A stretch of DNA of 64,000 nt from Alphaproteobacteria bacterium (GTDB lineage Bacteria > Pseudomonadota > Alphaproteobacteria > Caulobacterales > Caulobacteraceae), in contig JAHJOO010000050.1 in the NCBI GenBank assembly GCA_018820275.1, positions 1 to 64,000 of the forward strand, written 5' to 3'. Positions 1 through 10,100 of this stretch are shown in pieces. Every line of letters starts with the position of its first letter. The first letter of the stretch is position 1. The notes under the pieces are model-generated. The model was not told the DNA's origin and ran no database searches. It was given only the letters and a program-made list of their open reading frames with translations. The translations under genes were made by a program, and so were the position numbers.

Positions 1-6
1 AGCGAA

Positions 7-34
7 GGGCCCGCCGGATCTCTCCGGCGGGCCC
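7..34 (-). terminator. Hairpin terminator downstream of the OmpA gene
   Basis: A perfect 12-bp G+C-rich inverted repeat (7-18 pairs with 23-34) has a 4-nt loop. It lies about 40 bp past the stop of the OmpA-like gene, which is read leftwards. The run that follows on the minus strand (TTCGCT) is only weakly T-rich. An intrinsic terminator is the simplest reading, and it could also serve a plus-strand gene ending before the window. Confidence 0.6.
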
Positions 35-72
35 CTGCTTCAGTCGTTCGACGGAACTTGAGAGCCGTGGGC

Positions 73-1245
73 TCAGAAGTTGATGTCGATGGTGGCGCGG
101 CGGTTCAGCGGCTCGCGGACGCCGTCGGCGGTCGGACGGGCGAGATCGCGCTCGCCACGCCCGTCCACGCGCAGGACACCCGAGTTCACGCCGCGGGCGA
201 CGAGGGCGTCGGCCACGGTGCGGCCGCGGCGCATGGCCAGGCCTTCATTGTACTGGGCCGAACCCGAGGTGTCGGCGTGGCCGACGACCAGGATCGAGGT
301 CGGACGACCCGAGGCGGCGTACTGGGCGGCCTGGGCGATGACGTTGTTGGCGTCGGCCGACAGGGCGGTCGAATCCCACTCGAAGTAGACCACGAACTGA
401 CGCGGGGCCGGGCGTTGCTGGACCGGAGGCGCCGGCGGGGCCGGCGGGGTCGGACGCACGACCGGCGGCGGCGGCGGGGCCACCGGCGGCAGCGGCGGCG
501 GGGTCATGACCGGCTCGGCGCCGAAGGCCCAGCGCAGGCCCAGGGTGACCGAGTGGTCTTCGTACGGGCCTTCGAAATTGCCCAGGTCCGGACCGGACGA
601 CGACCGCGAGTCGAACTCGAAGTCGGTCATCAGGTAGCGGTAGGTCAGGTCCAGGTCGAGGCGCTCGCCCAGGGCCAGCGACACGCCGGCCAGGGCCTGG
701 GCCGCCAGCTTGGTGGAGCTGTCGTCGCCGACGATGGCGATCGTGCGGGCACCGTCCTGGGTGCCGATGAAGTTGGTGTCGATCCGCGCCACGCCGGCAC
801 CGATGCCGACGAACGGACGGATGCCCCAGCTGTCGTCGCCGAAGTCGTAGATGGCGTTGACCATCAGGGTGGCGGCGTCGAAGTTGCCGTCCGGACCCGT
901 GCAGGCACCGGCCGGGCTCGGCTGGCAGATGCCGGTCGGCAGACCGCCGCCGCGGACCCGCGTGACCGTGTCGATGTCGGCGCCGCGGTAGCCGCCTTCC
1001 AGCTCGACGCGCCAGTTCTGGTCGAACCGGTAGCCCAGACGGCCGAAGGCCGCCCAGTCGTCCGACGTCTCGAACTCATATTCCGAGCCCAAGCCGTCAC
1101 GGTCGAACGCCGAGACGTTCTCGGCCTTGTGCCAGCCGGCGTCGACCGCGCCGTACCAGCCCAGCGGATCCGCCGAGGCGGCACCGGCCGACAGCGCCAT
1201 CGCGGCGGCGGCGCCGGACGCCAGATAAATACCCTTGAGACGCAT
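73..1245 (-). CDS. OmpA-family outer membrane protein
   Basis: A 390-aa porin-like protein expected to tether the outer membrane to peptidoglycan. The start at 1245 is chosen because a clear Sec signal peptide follows (MRLKGIYLASG..., cleavage near ASA/DP). Residues about 25-245 look like an 8-stranded OmpA-type barrel (DPLGWYGAVDAGW, GLRWAFG). A proline-rich linker follows (about 255-290). The C-terminal OmpA domain (about 295-390) has the peptidoglycan-binding signature (YNEGLAMRRGRTVADAL, LNRRATIDI). The reading frame continues upstream of this start but without a coding signature. A strong hairpin lies downstream. Family assignment is firm; the ligand is unknown. Confidence 0.93.
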   Translation of the reverse strand: MRLKGIYLASGAAAAMALSAGAASADPLGWYGAVDAGWHKAENVSAFDRDGLGSEYEFETSDDWAAFGRLGYRFDQNWRVELEGGYRGADIDTVTRVRGGGLPTGICQPSPAGACTGPDGNFDAATLMVNAIYDFGDDSWGIRPFVGIGAGVARIDTNFIGTQDGARTIAIVGDDSSTKLAAQALAGVSLALGERLDLDLTYRYLMTDFEFDSRSSSGPDLGNFEGPYEDHSVTLGLRWAFGAEPVMTPPPLPPVAPPPPPVVRPTPPAPPAPPVQQRPAPRQFVVYFEWDSTALSADANNVIAQAAQYAASGRPTSILVVGHADTSGSAQYNEGLAMRRGRTVADALVARGVNSGVLRVDGRGERDLARPTADGVREPLNRRATIDINF

Positions 1246-1384
1246 CGGAAATCCCTCAGCCCTGTTCACGAGATGTGCGGCGGACGCGCCGCCTCGCAGG
1301 TTGCATACCAGCGCGGAGGCATACGGTCGAGCCTGAACGGCCTCGCTTGGGTTTCGGCGTCGAACCGTGGTTCTGTGGCCACGC

Positions 1385-2044
1385 TTACCCCGGACGGGCG
1401 ACGAGAACCGCCTCGCAGGCCGCGAATTCCTCGGCCGTGTCGACGTCCCAGGCCCGTTCCGGGGGCAGGTCCACGGCCAGGCAGCCCGGCACGCGGAAGG
1501 TCCCGGCGGACAGGACGATCTCCGGGCGGCCGGCATAGACGGCCCCGCTGATGATCCTCAGGTCGGCGAGCGCCTCCCCGGCCGCCTCCAGCCGCCCGTG
1601 CGCCCGGCGTCCGTAGAAGGCCGGTGGCTTGGGCAGGATCGAGGTGGCGATCGCGGCCGGCGCGCCGGCCGCGCGACAGGCCGTCACGACGCAATCGACG
1701 TCCTCCGCCGTCCGCAGCGGCGAGGTGGGCTGGAGAAGCACGACGAGGTCCCAGGCCCCGCCGACCGCGTCCAGCGCGTGGGCGACCGCGTCCATCACCG
1801 AAGCGTCGGCCCCGCTCAGCGCCGCCGGGCGGGCGAACGGCGGTTCCAGCCCCATGTCCCGCGCCACCGCCGCCACCGCGGGATCGTCCGTGGAGACCAC
1901 CACACGGTCCAGCGTCCGCGCGCCCAGGGCGGCCTCCAGCGTCCAGGCCACCATCGGACGCCCCGCCATGGGGCGCACATTCTTGCCCGGCAGCCGGGTC
2001 GAGCCGGCCCGGGCCGGTATGATCGCGATCGTGCCGCCGCTCAT
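1385..2044 (-). CDS. Acylneuraminate/CMP-sugar cytidylyltransferase family protein
   Basis: A 219-aa nucleotidyltransferase of the NeuA/PseF/KdsB-like family, which activates an acidic sugar with CTP for surface polysaccharide synthesis. The N-terminal motif (IIPARAGSTRLPGKN) is the CTP-binding P-loop of this family. STDDP, QPTSPLR and a late WDVDT acidic motif are the metal and sugar-binding positions seen in CMP-NeuAc synthetases. The gene is divergent from the polysaccharide export genes (88-bp gap), which supports a role in making a CMP-activated sugar for that polymer. Whether the sugar is a nonulosonic acid or Kdo cannot be decided from sequence alone. Confidence 0.85.
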   Translation of the reverse strand: MSGGTIAIIPARAGSTRLPGKNVRPMAGRPMVAWTLEAALGARTLDRVVVSTDDPAVAAVARDMGLEPPFARPAALSGADASVMDAVAHALDAVGGAWDLVVLLQPTSPLRTAEDVDCVVTACRAAGAPAAIATSILPKPPAFYGRRAHGRLEAAGEALADLRIISGAVYAGRPEIVLSAGTFRVPGCLAVDLPPERAWDVDTAEEFAACEAVLVARPG

Positions 2045-2132
2045 CGCATCCTCATGGCCCAGCAGTGCCGGGCGACCGCGCGTCGGTCAACGGCCGCTTG
2101 CGCCGGCCGCGCGGGCCCCGCATCGTGCCGGC

Positions 2133-2912
2133 GTGAGTTCCGTGCGCGCCCTGCAGAGCCATTCCCGCGTCGTCGGCGCCCTGATGATGCGCGAGCTCAT
2201 TACCCGCTTCGGTCGCGACGGCCTCGGGTTTCTCTGGTTGATCGGCGAGCCCCTGCTGTTCTGCCTCGGCGTGCTGGGCCTCTGGACGCTGATCCGGCCG
2301 GAGTACGAGCACGGCGTGCGGCTGGGCCCCATGGTCATGACCGGCTACATGGCGCTGCTGCTGCTGCGCCATCAGATCGGCTGGAGTCTCAACGCCCTGT
2401 CGGCCAACCAGGGCCTGCTCATGCACCGCGGCGTCGCCGTGCTGCATCTGTATCTGGCCCGCAATCTTCTCGAGTTTCTCGGGGCCACGGCGGCGTTCGT
2501 CGTCGTCTACGTCCTGCTGGCGGCTCTCGGGCAGGTCGGGGCACCGGGCGACTGGGGTCTGATGTACGCCGGCTGGGGCCTGCTCGGCCTGATGGGCTTC
2601 GGCCTGGCGCTGATCTTCGCCGGTCTGGCCCAGAGGTTCGCCGTCATGGAACGCATCGTGCCCCTGCTGACCTACGCCATGATCCCGCTGTCAGGTGCCT
2701 TCTTCATGGTCGCCTGGCTACCGCCCGCGGTGCAGGAGGCCGTGCTGTGGATCCCCCTGCCGCACGCGGTGGAAATGCTGCGCGCCGGGGTCTTCGGCGA
2801 ATTCGTGGAAACCCACTGGAATCCCGTCTATGCCTCGGTCTGGGCTGGCGTCCTGATCTTTCTGGGGCTGGCCCTGACCGCCGGCGCCCGCGACCGGCTC
2901 GAGACGGAGTAG
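2133..2912 (+). CDS. Polysaccharide ABC-2 type export permease (KpsM-like)
   Basis: A 259-aa inner-membrane permease with about six hydrophobic segments, typical in length for KpsM/Wzm proteins. GTG at 2133 is chosen because the frame upstream (from 1629) has no membrane-protein character and encodes shadow sequence of the divergent gene. An amphipathic N-terminus (MMRELITRFGRDGLGFLW) precedes the first membrane segment, as in other ABC-2 polysaccharide permeases. It is followed 10 bp later by the KpsE-like gene and then the KpsT-like ATPase, its expected partner. The role is translocation of a lipid-linked polysaccharide across the inner membrane. Confidence 0.88.
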   Translation: MSSVRALQSHSRVVGALMMRELITRFGRDGLGFLWLIGEPLLFCLGVLGLWTLIRPEYEHGVRLGPMVMTGYMALLLLRHQIGWSLNALSANQGLLMHRGVAVLHLYLARNLLEFLGATAAFVVVYVLLAALGQVGAPGDWGLMYAGWGLLGLMGFGLALIFAGLAQRFAVMERIVPLLTYAMIPLSGAFFMVAWLPPAVQEAVLWIPLPHAVEMLRAGVFGEFVETHWNPVYASVWAGVLIFLGLALTAGARDRLETE

Positions 2913-2922
2913 GGCGCGGCCC

Positions 2923-4104
2923 ATGAGCGATCCCGAACGTCCCGCCGCCCCGGTGACCGGCCTGTTCCCCCGCCTCGAGGCGACGCGGCGTCGCGTGGAG
3001 GTGCCGTTCGGTGGCCGCCGGCTGCCTTGGGGCCTGCTGCTGGTCGTCGTGCTGCCGACCGTCGTCGCCGCGATCTACTTCCTGCTGATCGCCTCGCCGC
3101 GCTACGTGTCCGAAGCCCGGTTCATCGTGCGCGCGGGCACCCGACCGCCCCCCTCTTCGGTCGGCATGGCGCTCCAGGGCGTCGGCCTCGCTCCGGCCCA
3201 GACCGACGCCTTCGCCGTCCACGACTGGATGCGCTCGCGCGACGCCGTGGTGGAGATGCGCGACCGCGCCCGCCTGGAAGCGGTGCTGGGGCCGCCCGGC
3301 GCCGACCCCTTCTCGCGCTGGCCCCGCCTCGGCGAGGGCCGCACCGTCGAAGGCCTGCACCGCGCCTGGCGCCGCTTCGTCACCGTCGGCTACGATTCCA
3401 CCACGGGCATCAGCGTGCTGCGCGTCGAGGCCTATCGGCCCGAAGACGCGCGTCTGCTGGCGGAGGCCCTGCTGGGCGGCGGCGAACGCCTGGTCAACCG
3501 GCTGAACGAACGGGCCTCGACCGACGCCGTGACCGAGGCCCAACGCGCCGTCGACGAGGCTGAGGCCCGCCTCGCGGACGCCTCGTCGCGGCTGACCGGC
3601 TTCCGCAATCGCCAGCGCTACATCGACCCGCAGGGCCAGGCCGAGGCCGGCGGACAGGTCATCGTCGCCCTGACCACCCAGCTGGCGACCCTGCGCGCCG
3701 ATCGGGCCCAGCTGGCGGCCGAGGCCCCGCAGAGCCCGCAGCTGCCCAGCCTCGACGGCCGCATCCGCGCGCTGGAGCGCCAGATCGCCGCCGAGCGCGC
3801 CAAGATCGCCGGCGCGGCCGACAGCCTGGCGCCCCAGGTCTCGGCCTATGAGGACCTGGTGCTGGAACGCCAGTTCGCCGACCGACAGCTGGCCGAGGCC
3901 ACCACCGCCCTGGTCGAGGCGCGGCAGGAGGCGCGGCGTCAGTCCCTTTATCTGGAACGCGTCGCCGGGCCCCTGTCGGCCGATGAGGCGACCCGCCCGC
4001 GTCGCTGGCGCTCGATCCTGATCGTGCTGGTTTCGACCCTGCTCATCTGGGGGATCGGCCGCCTTCTGGTGCTGGGCCTGCGCGAGCACAGGCAGACGGC
4101 ATGA
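2923..4104 (+). CDS. Capsule export inner-membrane protein (KpsE/CtrB-like copolymerase)
   Basis: A 393-aa PCP-3-type protein that spans the periplasm in ABC-dependent capsule export. It has a membrane segment near residues 35-55 (LLLVVVLPTVVAAIYFLLI), the family motif SPRYVSEARFIVR just after it, a long coiled-coil periplasmic region (about 195-335, rich in ALERQIAAERAKI-type heptads) and a C-terminal membrane segment (about 360-382). The stop overlaps the start of the ATPase gene by 4 bp, so translation is probably coupled. No outer-membrane KpsD/Wza partner or KpsC/S transferase is in the window. Confidence 0.88.
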   Translation: MSDPERPAAPVTGLFPRLEATRRRVEVPFGGRRLPWGLLLVVVLPTVVAAIYFLLIASPRYVSEARFIVRAGTRPPPSSVGMALQGVGLAPAQTDAFAVHDWMRSRDAVVEMRDRARLEAVLGPPGADPFSRWPRLGEGRTVEGLHRAWRRFVTVGYDSTTGISVLRVEAYRPEDARLLAEALLGGGERLVNRLNERASTDAVTEAQRAVDEAEARLADASSRLTGFRNRQRYIDPQGQAEAGGQVIVALTTQLATLRADRAQLAAEAPQSPQLPSLDGRIRALERQIAAERAKIAGAADSLAPQVSAYEDLVLERQFADRQLAEATTALVEARQEARRQSLYLERVAGPLSADEATRPRRWRSILIVLVSTLLIWGIGRLLVLGLREHRQTA

Positions 4105-4778
4105 AGCCGGTGGCCATCTCCCCCGGACTGGTGGTGCGCGGCCTGGCCAAGAGCTGGCCGAAGGCGGCCCGCCCGGTCTTCGCCGATCTCGACTTCGACC
4201 TGCCCCGCAACGGCCGGCTGGCCGTGCTGGGCCGCAACGGCCAGGGCAAGTCCACCCTGATCCGGATCCTTGGCGGGGCGTGGACGCCGACGCGCGGCAC
4301 GGTGGACTGGCGCATGCGGCCGTCCTGGCCGATCGGATTCGGCGGGGGTTTCCAGGGCAGCCTGTCCGGCCTCGACAACGTCCGCTTCCTGTCGCGCCTC
4401 TACGACCGGCCCTACGACCAGACGCTGGACCGGGTCGAGGCGTTCGCCGAACTGGGCGGCGAGGCCCTGCGGCGCCCGGTCAAGCACTGGTCGGACGGCA
4501 TGCGCGCGCGGCTGGCCTTCGGCCTGTCGCTGGCGGTGGAGTTCGACTGCTATCTGATCGACGAGGTCGTGGCCGTGGGCGACGCCCGCTTCCAGGAGAA
4601 GTGCCGCGTCGAACTGTTCGACCGGCGCGCCGACCGCGCCTTCATCATGGCCTCGCACGACGAGCGGCTGATCCGGGAGCACTGCGACCGGGCCCTGGTC
4701 ATCGAGGACGGCAAAGGCCGGGTGTTCGAGGATCTGGGCGAGGCGCTGGACGTCTATGCGTGGCTGAGGGCGGCGTGA
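4101..4778 (+). CDS. Polysaccharide export ABC transporter ATPase (KpsT-like)
   Basis: A 225-aa nucleotide-binding subunit. Walker A is GRNGQGKST (about 44-52), the Q-loop is GFQGSLSG, the signature is the SDGMRAR form typical of KpsT-type exporters instead of LSGGQ, Walker B is YLIDEVVAVGD, and the H-loop is ASHDE. There is no C-terminal carbohydrate-binding domain, so it resembles the capsule type rather than the Wzt O-antigen type. It overlaps both neighbours by 4 bp (ATGA and GTGA), indicating a tightly coupled permease-copolymerase-ATPase-glycosyltransferase operon. Confidence 0.93.
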   Translation: MKPVAISPGLVVRGLAKSWPKAARPVFADLDFDLPRNGRLAVLGRNGQGKSTLIRILGGAWTPTRGTVDWRMRPSWPIGFGGGFQGSLSGLDNVRFLSRLYDRPYDQTLDRVEAFAELGGEALRRPVKHWSDGMRARLAFGLSLAVEFDCYLIDEVVAVGDARFQEKCRVELFDRRADRAFIMASHDERLIREHCDRALVIEDGKGRVFEDLGEALDVYAWLRAA

Positions 4779-7132
4779 GCGAAGGGCTGGCCGCGCGCAT
4801 CGCCGCCGCCGACGCGGCCCGCGACGCCCGGGACTGGAAGCGGGCGGCGCGCCTCTATGCGGACGCCCTCCAGCTCGACCCCGGCCGCGACGATCTCTGG
4901 GTCCAGCAGGGGCACGCCCTGAAGGAATCCGGACGGCGGTCCGAGGCCGAGGCGGCCTATCGCACGGCCCTTTCGCACCGCCCCGCCGTGGCCGACAGCT
5001 GGATGCAGCTGGGGCATCTGATGTCGCTGGAGGGCCGCAAGGACGAGGCGGCGGTGGCCTACGCCGAGGCCGTGGCCCGCGACCGGACGATGCGCGACGC
5101 CGCGGATGGTCTTCGCGCGGCCCTGGCCGGCGGTGCCGTCCTGTCGGAGGACCTGCGCCGCGCCGCGGCCCGCGCCCTGCGCCCCCCGCCGCGGCGGACC
5201 CGCCTCCTGTCCGCCGACGCCGCCGCCCTCGGCCGCCTGTTCCACGAGGCGCTCGACCGGCTCGGCGACGAGGCGCCGCCGGCGGCCGTCCAGGCCGTGC
5301 GGGCGGGGCTGGACGCCCTGCCGCAGCTGTCTCCGCCCCCGGCGGAGGGGCCCGCCTGCGTCTTCGACGTCTCCGACCTGATCGGCTATTTCGCCCACTC
5401 GCGCCTGCCGACGGGGATCCAGCGGGTGCAGATCGAGGTCCTGTCGGCCCTGCTGATCGACCCCGTCGCCGAACCGCGGACCTCCGTCTGCGCCTTCGAC
5501 GAAGGGCGCGATGACTGGGTCGAGATCCCGCCCGACCTGTTTCTGGATCTGGCCGAGGCGGCCCTCGCCGGCGGCGACCTGGCCGAACCCGGCTGGCGGA
5601 TGCGGCTGGCGGCGTTGCGGACCGAGCTGGCGCTCGCGCCGGCGCTGGCCTTCCCCCCGGGGGCCTGGCTGATCACTCTCGGCACCTCCTGGTGGCTGCA
5701 GAACTATTTCCTCAAGGTGCGCGAGGCCAAGCGTCGGTTCGGCGTCCGCTACGTCCCCTTCGTCCACGACATGATCCCGGTCATGGTGCCGGAGCACTGC
5801 GTCCAGCCCCTCGTGCGCGACTTCGTCAGCTGGGCGCTGGGCGTCTTCGCCCATGCCGACGCCTTCCTGACCAACTCCGAGGCGTCCCGGGCCGACCTGC
5901 AGGCGGTGGCGCGCCGTCTGGGCGTCGAGGTCCCGGCCGACCGGGCCCGGGTGATCCGGCTGGACGCCGACTTCCGCAAGCCGGCCCGGGGCGACGAGGG
6001 GCAGGGGGCGCTGGACCGACGCGGGCTCACCCCCGGCGGCTTCATGCTCTTCGTCTCGACGATCGAATCCCGCAAGAACCACGTCGAGGTGCTGGCCGCC
6101 CTGCAGCGGATGCTGGCGGCGCACGGCCCGGAGCGCACGCCGAAACTGGTCTGCGTGGGCGGCAGGGGGTGGCTGAACGACGCCGTCTTCGCCCGCCTGC
6201 GCTCTGACCCGGCCCTCGCCCGCCACGTGCTGATGTTGACGGGCGTCCCGGACGCCGAGCTGGACGCGCTCTACCGGAGCTGCCGCTTCACCCTCTATCC
6301 CAGCCTCTATGAGGGGTGGGGCCTGCCGGTCACCGAGTCGCTCAGCCACGGCAAGGTCGTGCTGGCCTCGAACCGGTCCTCGGTGCCCGAGGCGGGCGGC
6401 GACCTGGCGGTCTACTTCCAGCCCGGCGATCTCGACGGCCTGACGGAGGCGATGGAGCGCCTCAGCTTCGACGACGCCTGGCGCGAACTGCTGGAGCGCC
6501 GCATCCGCGAGCGGTTCCGCCCGCGGCCGTGGCACGCCCTGGGCCGCGACATGCTGGCGGCCGTGGACGCCTGGGCTTCGGACCGGGGGGGCGAGGGGGC
6601 CGCCGACGCGCCCGTCGCCGTGGCCGGCCGTCTGCACCGGCTGGCCCGGTCCAGCGCCCTCGGCCTCGGACCGGGCGACCGCGCCGACGAGATCTTCCGC
6701 GACGGCCCCGGCTGGGCCGCGCCCGAGGCCTGGGGGTGCCGCGCGCGCGGAACCGGGGCCGATCTCCTCTTCCGCGTCGATCTGCCCGCGGGCACGCCGC
6801 TCCGGATCCACCTCGGCCTCACGGCCCCGGGCGAGGGCCGCGCCTTCGAGGTGCGCCCGGGCGACGGGCCGCCGACCGCCGGTCACGTGCTGGCCGACGC
6901 CGCGCGCTGGATCGTGCTGGCCGCCCCGGCGCCGGGACCGGATCGCCCCATCCGCCTCCGCCTGACCGCGGCCCCGGACGGGCGGGGCGCCGCGCCGGGC
7001 GAGCGCGTCGAGATCGGCGTGATCGGCGTCATGGTCTGCGCCGCCGACGACCTGTCGGCCCGCGCCGACTTCCAGGCCGGAATTGCCTCGGGCGGCTGGG
7101 GTCTCCAGCCGCCCGAGGGGCGTTCGGACTGA
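4775..7132 (+). CDS. TPR-glycosyltransferase fusion protein (GT4-like) in the export operon
   Basis: A 785-aa cytoplasmic protein. Start GTG 4775 overlaps the ATPase stop. Residues about 10-110 form three TPR-like helices pairs (AARLYADALQLDPGR, AEAAYRTALSHRP). From about 190, a GT-B glycosyltransferase region begins (FDVSDLIGYFAHSRLPTGI, FVHDMIPVMVPEHC), with the C-terminal donor-binding half carrying STIESRKNH and LYPSLYEGWGLPVTESLSHG (about 505-530), the GT4 E-x7-E region. Residues about 615-785 form a further domain with no family I recognise, possibly beta-sandwich. It most likely builds or modifies the exported polysaccharide. Confidence 0.82.
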   Translation: MSEGLAARIAAADAARDARDWKRAARLYADALQLDPGRDDLWVQQGHALKESGRRSEAEAAYRTALSHRPAVADSWMQLGHLMSLEGRKDEAAVAYAEAVARDRTMRDAADGLRAALAGGAVLSEDLRRAAARALRPPPRRTRLLSADAAALGRLFHEALDRLGDEAPPAAVQAVRAGLDALPQLSPPPAEGPACVFDVSDLIGYFAHSRLPTGIQRVQIEVLSALLIDPVAEPRTSVCAFDEGRDDWVEIPPDLFLDLAEAALAGGDLAEPGWRMRLAALRTELALAPALAFPPGAWLITLGTSWWLQNYFLKVREAKRRFGVRYVPFVHDMIPVMVPEHCVQPLVRDFVSWALGVFAHADAFLTNSEASRADLQAVARRLGVEVPADRARVIRLDADFRKPARGDEGQGALDRRGLTPGGFMLFVSTIESRKNHVEVLAALQRMLAAHGPERTPKLVCVGGRGWLNDAVFARLRSDPALARHVLMLTGVPDAELDALYRSCRFTLYPSLYEGWGLPVTESLSHGKVVLASNRSSVPEAGGDLAVYFQPGDLDGLTEAMERLSFDDAWRELLERRIRERFRPRPWHALGRDMLAAVDAWASDRGGEGAADAPVAVAGRLHRLARSSALGLGPGDRADEIFRDGPGWAAPEAWGCRARGTGADLLFRVDLPAGTPLRIHLGLTAPGEGRAFEVRPGDGPPTAGHVLADAARWIVLAAPAPGPDRPIRLRLTAAPDGRGAAPGERVEIGVIGVMVCAADDLSARADFQAGIASGGWGLQPPEGRSD
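7086..7118. terminator. Hairpin between convergent glycosyltransferase and RTX protease genes
   Basis: A perfect 14-bp stem (7086-7099 with 7105-7118) and 5-nt loop lie inside the last codons of the glycosyltransferase gene, 25 bp beyond the stop of the convergent RTX gene. There is no strong T-run on either side. A bidirectional terminator or mRNA 3'-end protector is plausible; the placement inside coding sequence fits the 10-bp intergenic gap. Confidence 0.45.
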
Positions 7133-7142
7133 TCGGGCCGGG

Positions 7143-10100
7143 TTACAGCACGTCGTCGTGGTGGGGAGCCTGACGCCAGGCCAGGTCGATGCCGAAGTCG
7201 ATCTCGCGCGCCGGGTTGGGCGTGAGCGCGGCCATGGCCTGTCCCAGCGCCTGGTCCGCGGACGAGGCCTCGAACAGGGCGTCCAGATCCAGACCGGCGT
7301 CGCCGACCGGAGCCGTCGGGGCCTCCAGCGGCCCGACCGGCAGGAAGCCGTCGGCGTCGTCGACGGTCCAGGCCGTGACAGGCTCGCCGACGCGCGCCGA
7401 CAGGCCCGCCCAGGCGCGACCCGCCTCGGCGGCCGGCATCGGCAGGAAGTCGTCGCCGACGAGGCCCGGCAGGACCTGGGCCTCGCCACCGTCCTTGGCG
7501 ACGACCGCGGTGTCCTCGGCCGGCAGCACCTGGGCGCCGCCGTCCTTGGTCGAGACCTCCGCCTCGGTCAGGCCCGGCAGGACCTGGGCACCGGTCTCCT
7601 TGGTCGCGGCGTCGTCGTCGGCCAGACCCGGCAGGACCTGGGCCACGGCATCCTTGGACGGCGACTCGGTCTGCGCGCCCGGCAGGGTCTGCGGACCGGC
7701 GAAGTCCTCGTCGGCGTCCTTGCCGCTCAGGCCCGGCAGGACCTGGGCGTCGGCGTCATCGTCGGTCTTGGCCGCGGCCTCCAGCGGCGCGTTGGCCGGG
7801 GCCTGGGTCGGGATGCCGCCGACGTAGAGCGGACGGGTGATGGCCTGGTGCTCGGCCGATTCCGAGAACTGCACCATCAGCTCGGCCCGGGTGACCGTGC
7901 CGGCGGTCAGGGCCGCCAGGTGGCCGGCGGCACCGGCCGTGTCTCCCGACCGGTTCAGCGCGGTCTGGTACAGCTGCTCGACGAACTGGGCGTCGGACAG
8001 GCCGCCGTAGCGGGTCTGGCCCTCGGCCGAGGCCAGGAAGGCGGTCGCCACCTGGACCAGGGTCGTGCCGTCGGCCATGGCTCCGCGCCAGCTGATCAGA
8101 CCGTCCTCATCCGGCAGGCGGTTGAAGGCGGTGTCGAACAGGCGCGCCAGGCTCTCGGACGTCGCGTCGCCCACCCACAGGCCGGCGGCCAGGGTCGGGA
8201 AGGTGATGACGCGATGCTCGGGCGATTCCGCGAACGTCAGCAGCAGGGCCTCGCGGGTGCCGCCGCCGTTCAGGAAGGTCAGCCAGTCGTTGATCTCGGC
8301 GTTGGACGGCGCCCGGTTCAGGGCGTTGGCGTACATGCGCTGGACGAACTGGGTGTTGTTCAGCGGGCCGTAGGTGTTCTGGAACTCCTCGGACTGCAGG
8401 AACATCTGCGCCATCGACTGGACGGTCACGCCGGCTTCCAGCGCGTCCAGCTGGATCGAGAAGCCGACCGCATCGGGGGCCCGGTCGAAGGCTGCGCCGT
8501 ACAGACGCATCAGCTGCGCCGCCTGGCTGTCGGCGTTGAAGGTCACCAGACCGTCGACGAAGGCCGCCGCCTCGATCCCCGTCAGCGTGTCCGTGCCGCC
8601 CTCGCGGCCGCCCGTCACCGTGGTCGAGTTGACCGCGCCGTAGTTCTTGCGCGCCCCGGCATAGCCGGCCACGTCGTAGCCCGTGCCGCCGTCGATGGCG
8701 TCGTTGCCCGCGCCGCCGGTGATGACGTCATTGCCCTCGCCGCCGTTCAGGACGTCCGCCGCCACGCTGCCGAACAGCTGGTCGTCGCCGGCGTCGCCGT
8801 TCAGGGTCGAGCCGATCTGCGTCAGCGCCGTCGGGGTGGCCGTGGGGTTCGAGACGTGCAGCGTGTAGGTCGCGCCCGCGCTCAGGGACTGGAAGGTGAA
8901 GCCTCCGCCGTTGGGCAGGTTGCTCGCCCACTCCCCGACCTCGATGTAGTAGGTGCCCGCCATCGGCAGCGCGATCGTCAGGCCGGCCTCGAAGTTCGAG
9001 CCGGGATCGCTGGTGCTGTCGTCGTTGCGGCCGATCTCGACGCCGAGGGTGTCGCGGATGATCACCACGCTGTCGAAGCTGGCCGAGTCGATGTCGATGG
9101 TGACGCTCGTCGCGCCGGAAACGGTGATGGCGTACCACTCGGTGGTTCCGCCCGTGGCCGTGGCGTTCACGGTCGCGTGCGGCGTCGTTTCCGAGTTGGC
9201 GATGGCGGGGTTCGCCGCCTGGTCGTAGGCCGTCGTCGAGGAGATGACGAAGGCCGAGTTGAACGACCCGTTCGCCGTCGCGGCGGGCTTGGTCAGGTCG
9301 GGAGCCCCGCCCCCGAGGCCCGGCGCGCCCGCGTACAGGCGGTCCGCGCCGCCGCCGCCGTTCAGCGTATCGGCACCGCCGCCGCCCCGCAGGACGTTGG
9401 CCGCGCCGTCGCCGGTCAGCACGTCGCCCGAGGCCGAGCCGATGACCTCCTCGATCTCCGACAGGGTGTCGTTCCCGGCGGCGCCGCTGGCGGTGCCGGT
9501 GGCCAGGTTGACGGTCACGGAAGCGCCGGCCGCCGAATAGTCCGCGACGTCGTGGCCCGCGCCGCCGATCAGGGTGTCGGAGCCGAGGCCGCCGACCAGG
9601 ACATCGTCGCCCTCGCCGCCGTTCAGCTGGTCATTGCCCGAGCCGCCGTCCAGATAGTCGTTGCCGCCGAGGCCGGAGATCGTGTCGTTGCCCGCGAGGC
9701 CGCCCATGGTGTCGGCGAAGGCCGTTCCCGTCATGGTGTCGTTGGTCGGGTCGCCGGCGACCGTCAGCCCGCCCGTGGGCGTCGCCACGACCAGCTGGTC
9801 GGCGAACTGCAGGAACTCGACGTTGGCGATGGTGTCGGTGCCGTCGGGTCCGACCACCGTGCCGACCTGGCCGTTCCAGGTGATGGTGTACTGGCTGCGG
9901 TTGCCGCTGAACACGACCGTGTCCGACCCCAGGCCGCCGTCGATGACGTCGTTGCCGCCGTTGCCGGTGATGCGGTTGTCGCCCGAGTTGCCGCGGATCT
10001 GGTCGGCGCCGGAGCCGCCGATCGCGTTCTCGATCACCGCGCCCATGCCGATCGCCACGTTACCGATCAGGGAGCCGACGCTGGAGAAGGCACCCTGGCG

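Noticed and set aside
4754-7489. 911-aa open frame on the minus strand across the glycosyltransferase gene
   Set aside because: High G+C leaves few stops. It has Arg/Ala/Gly-rich shadow composition and overlaps two recognised genes.
7462-7749. Repeats at 7.5-7.7 kb as a CRISPR array
   Set aside because: The periodic units are in frame inside a coding region, the spacers encode acidic linkers and repeats are degenerate; no cas genes are present.
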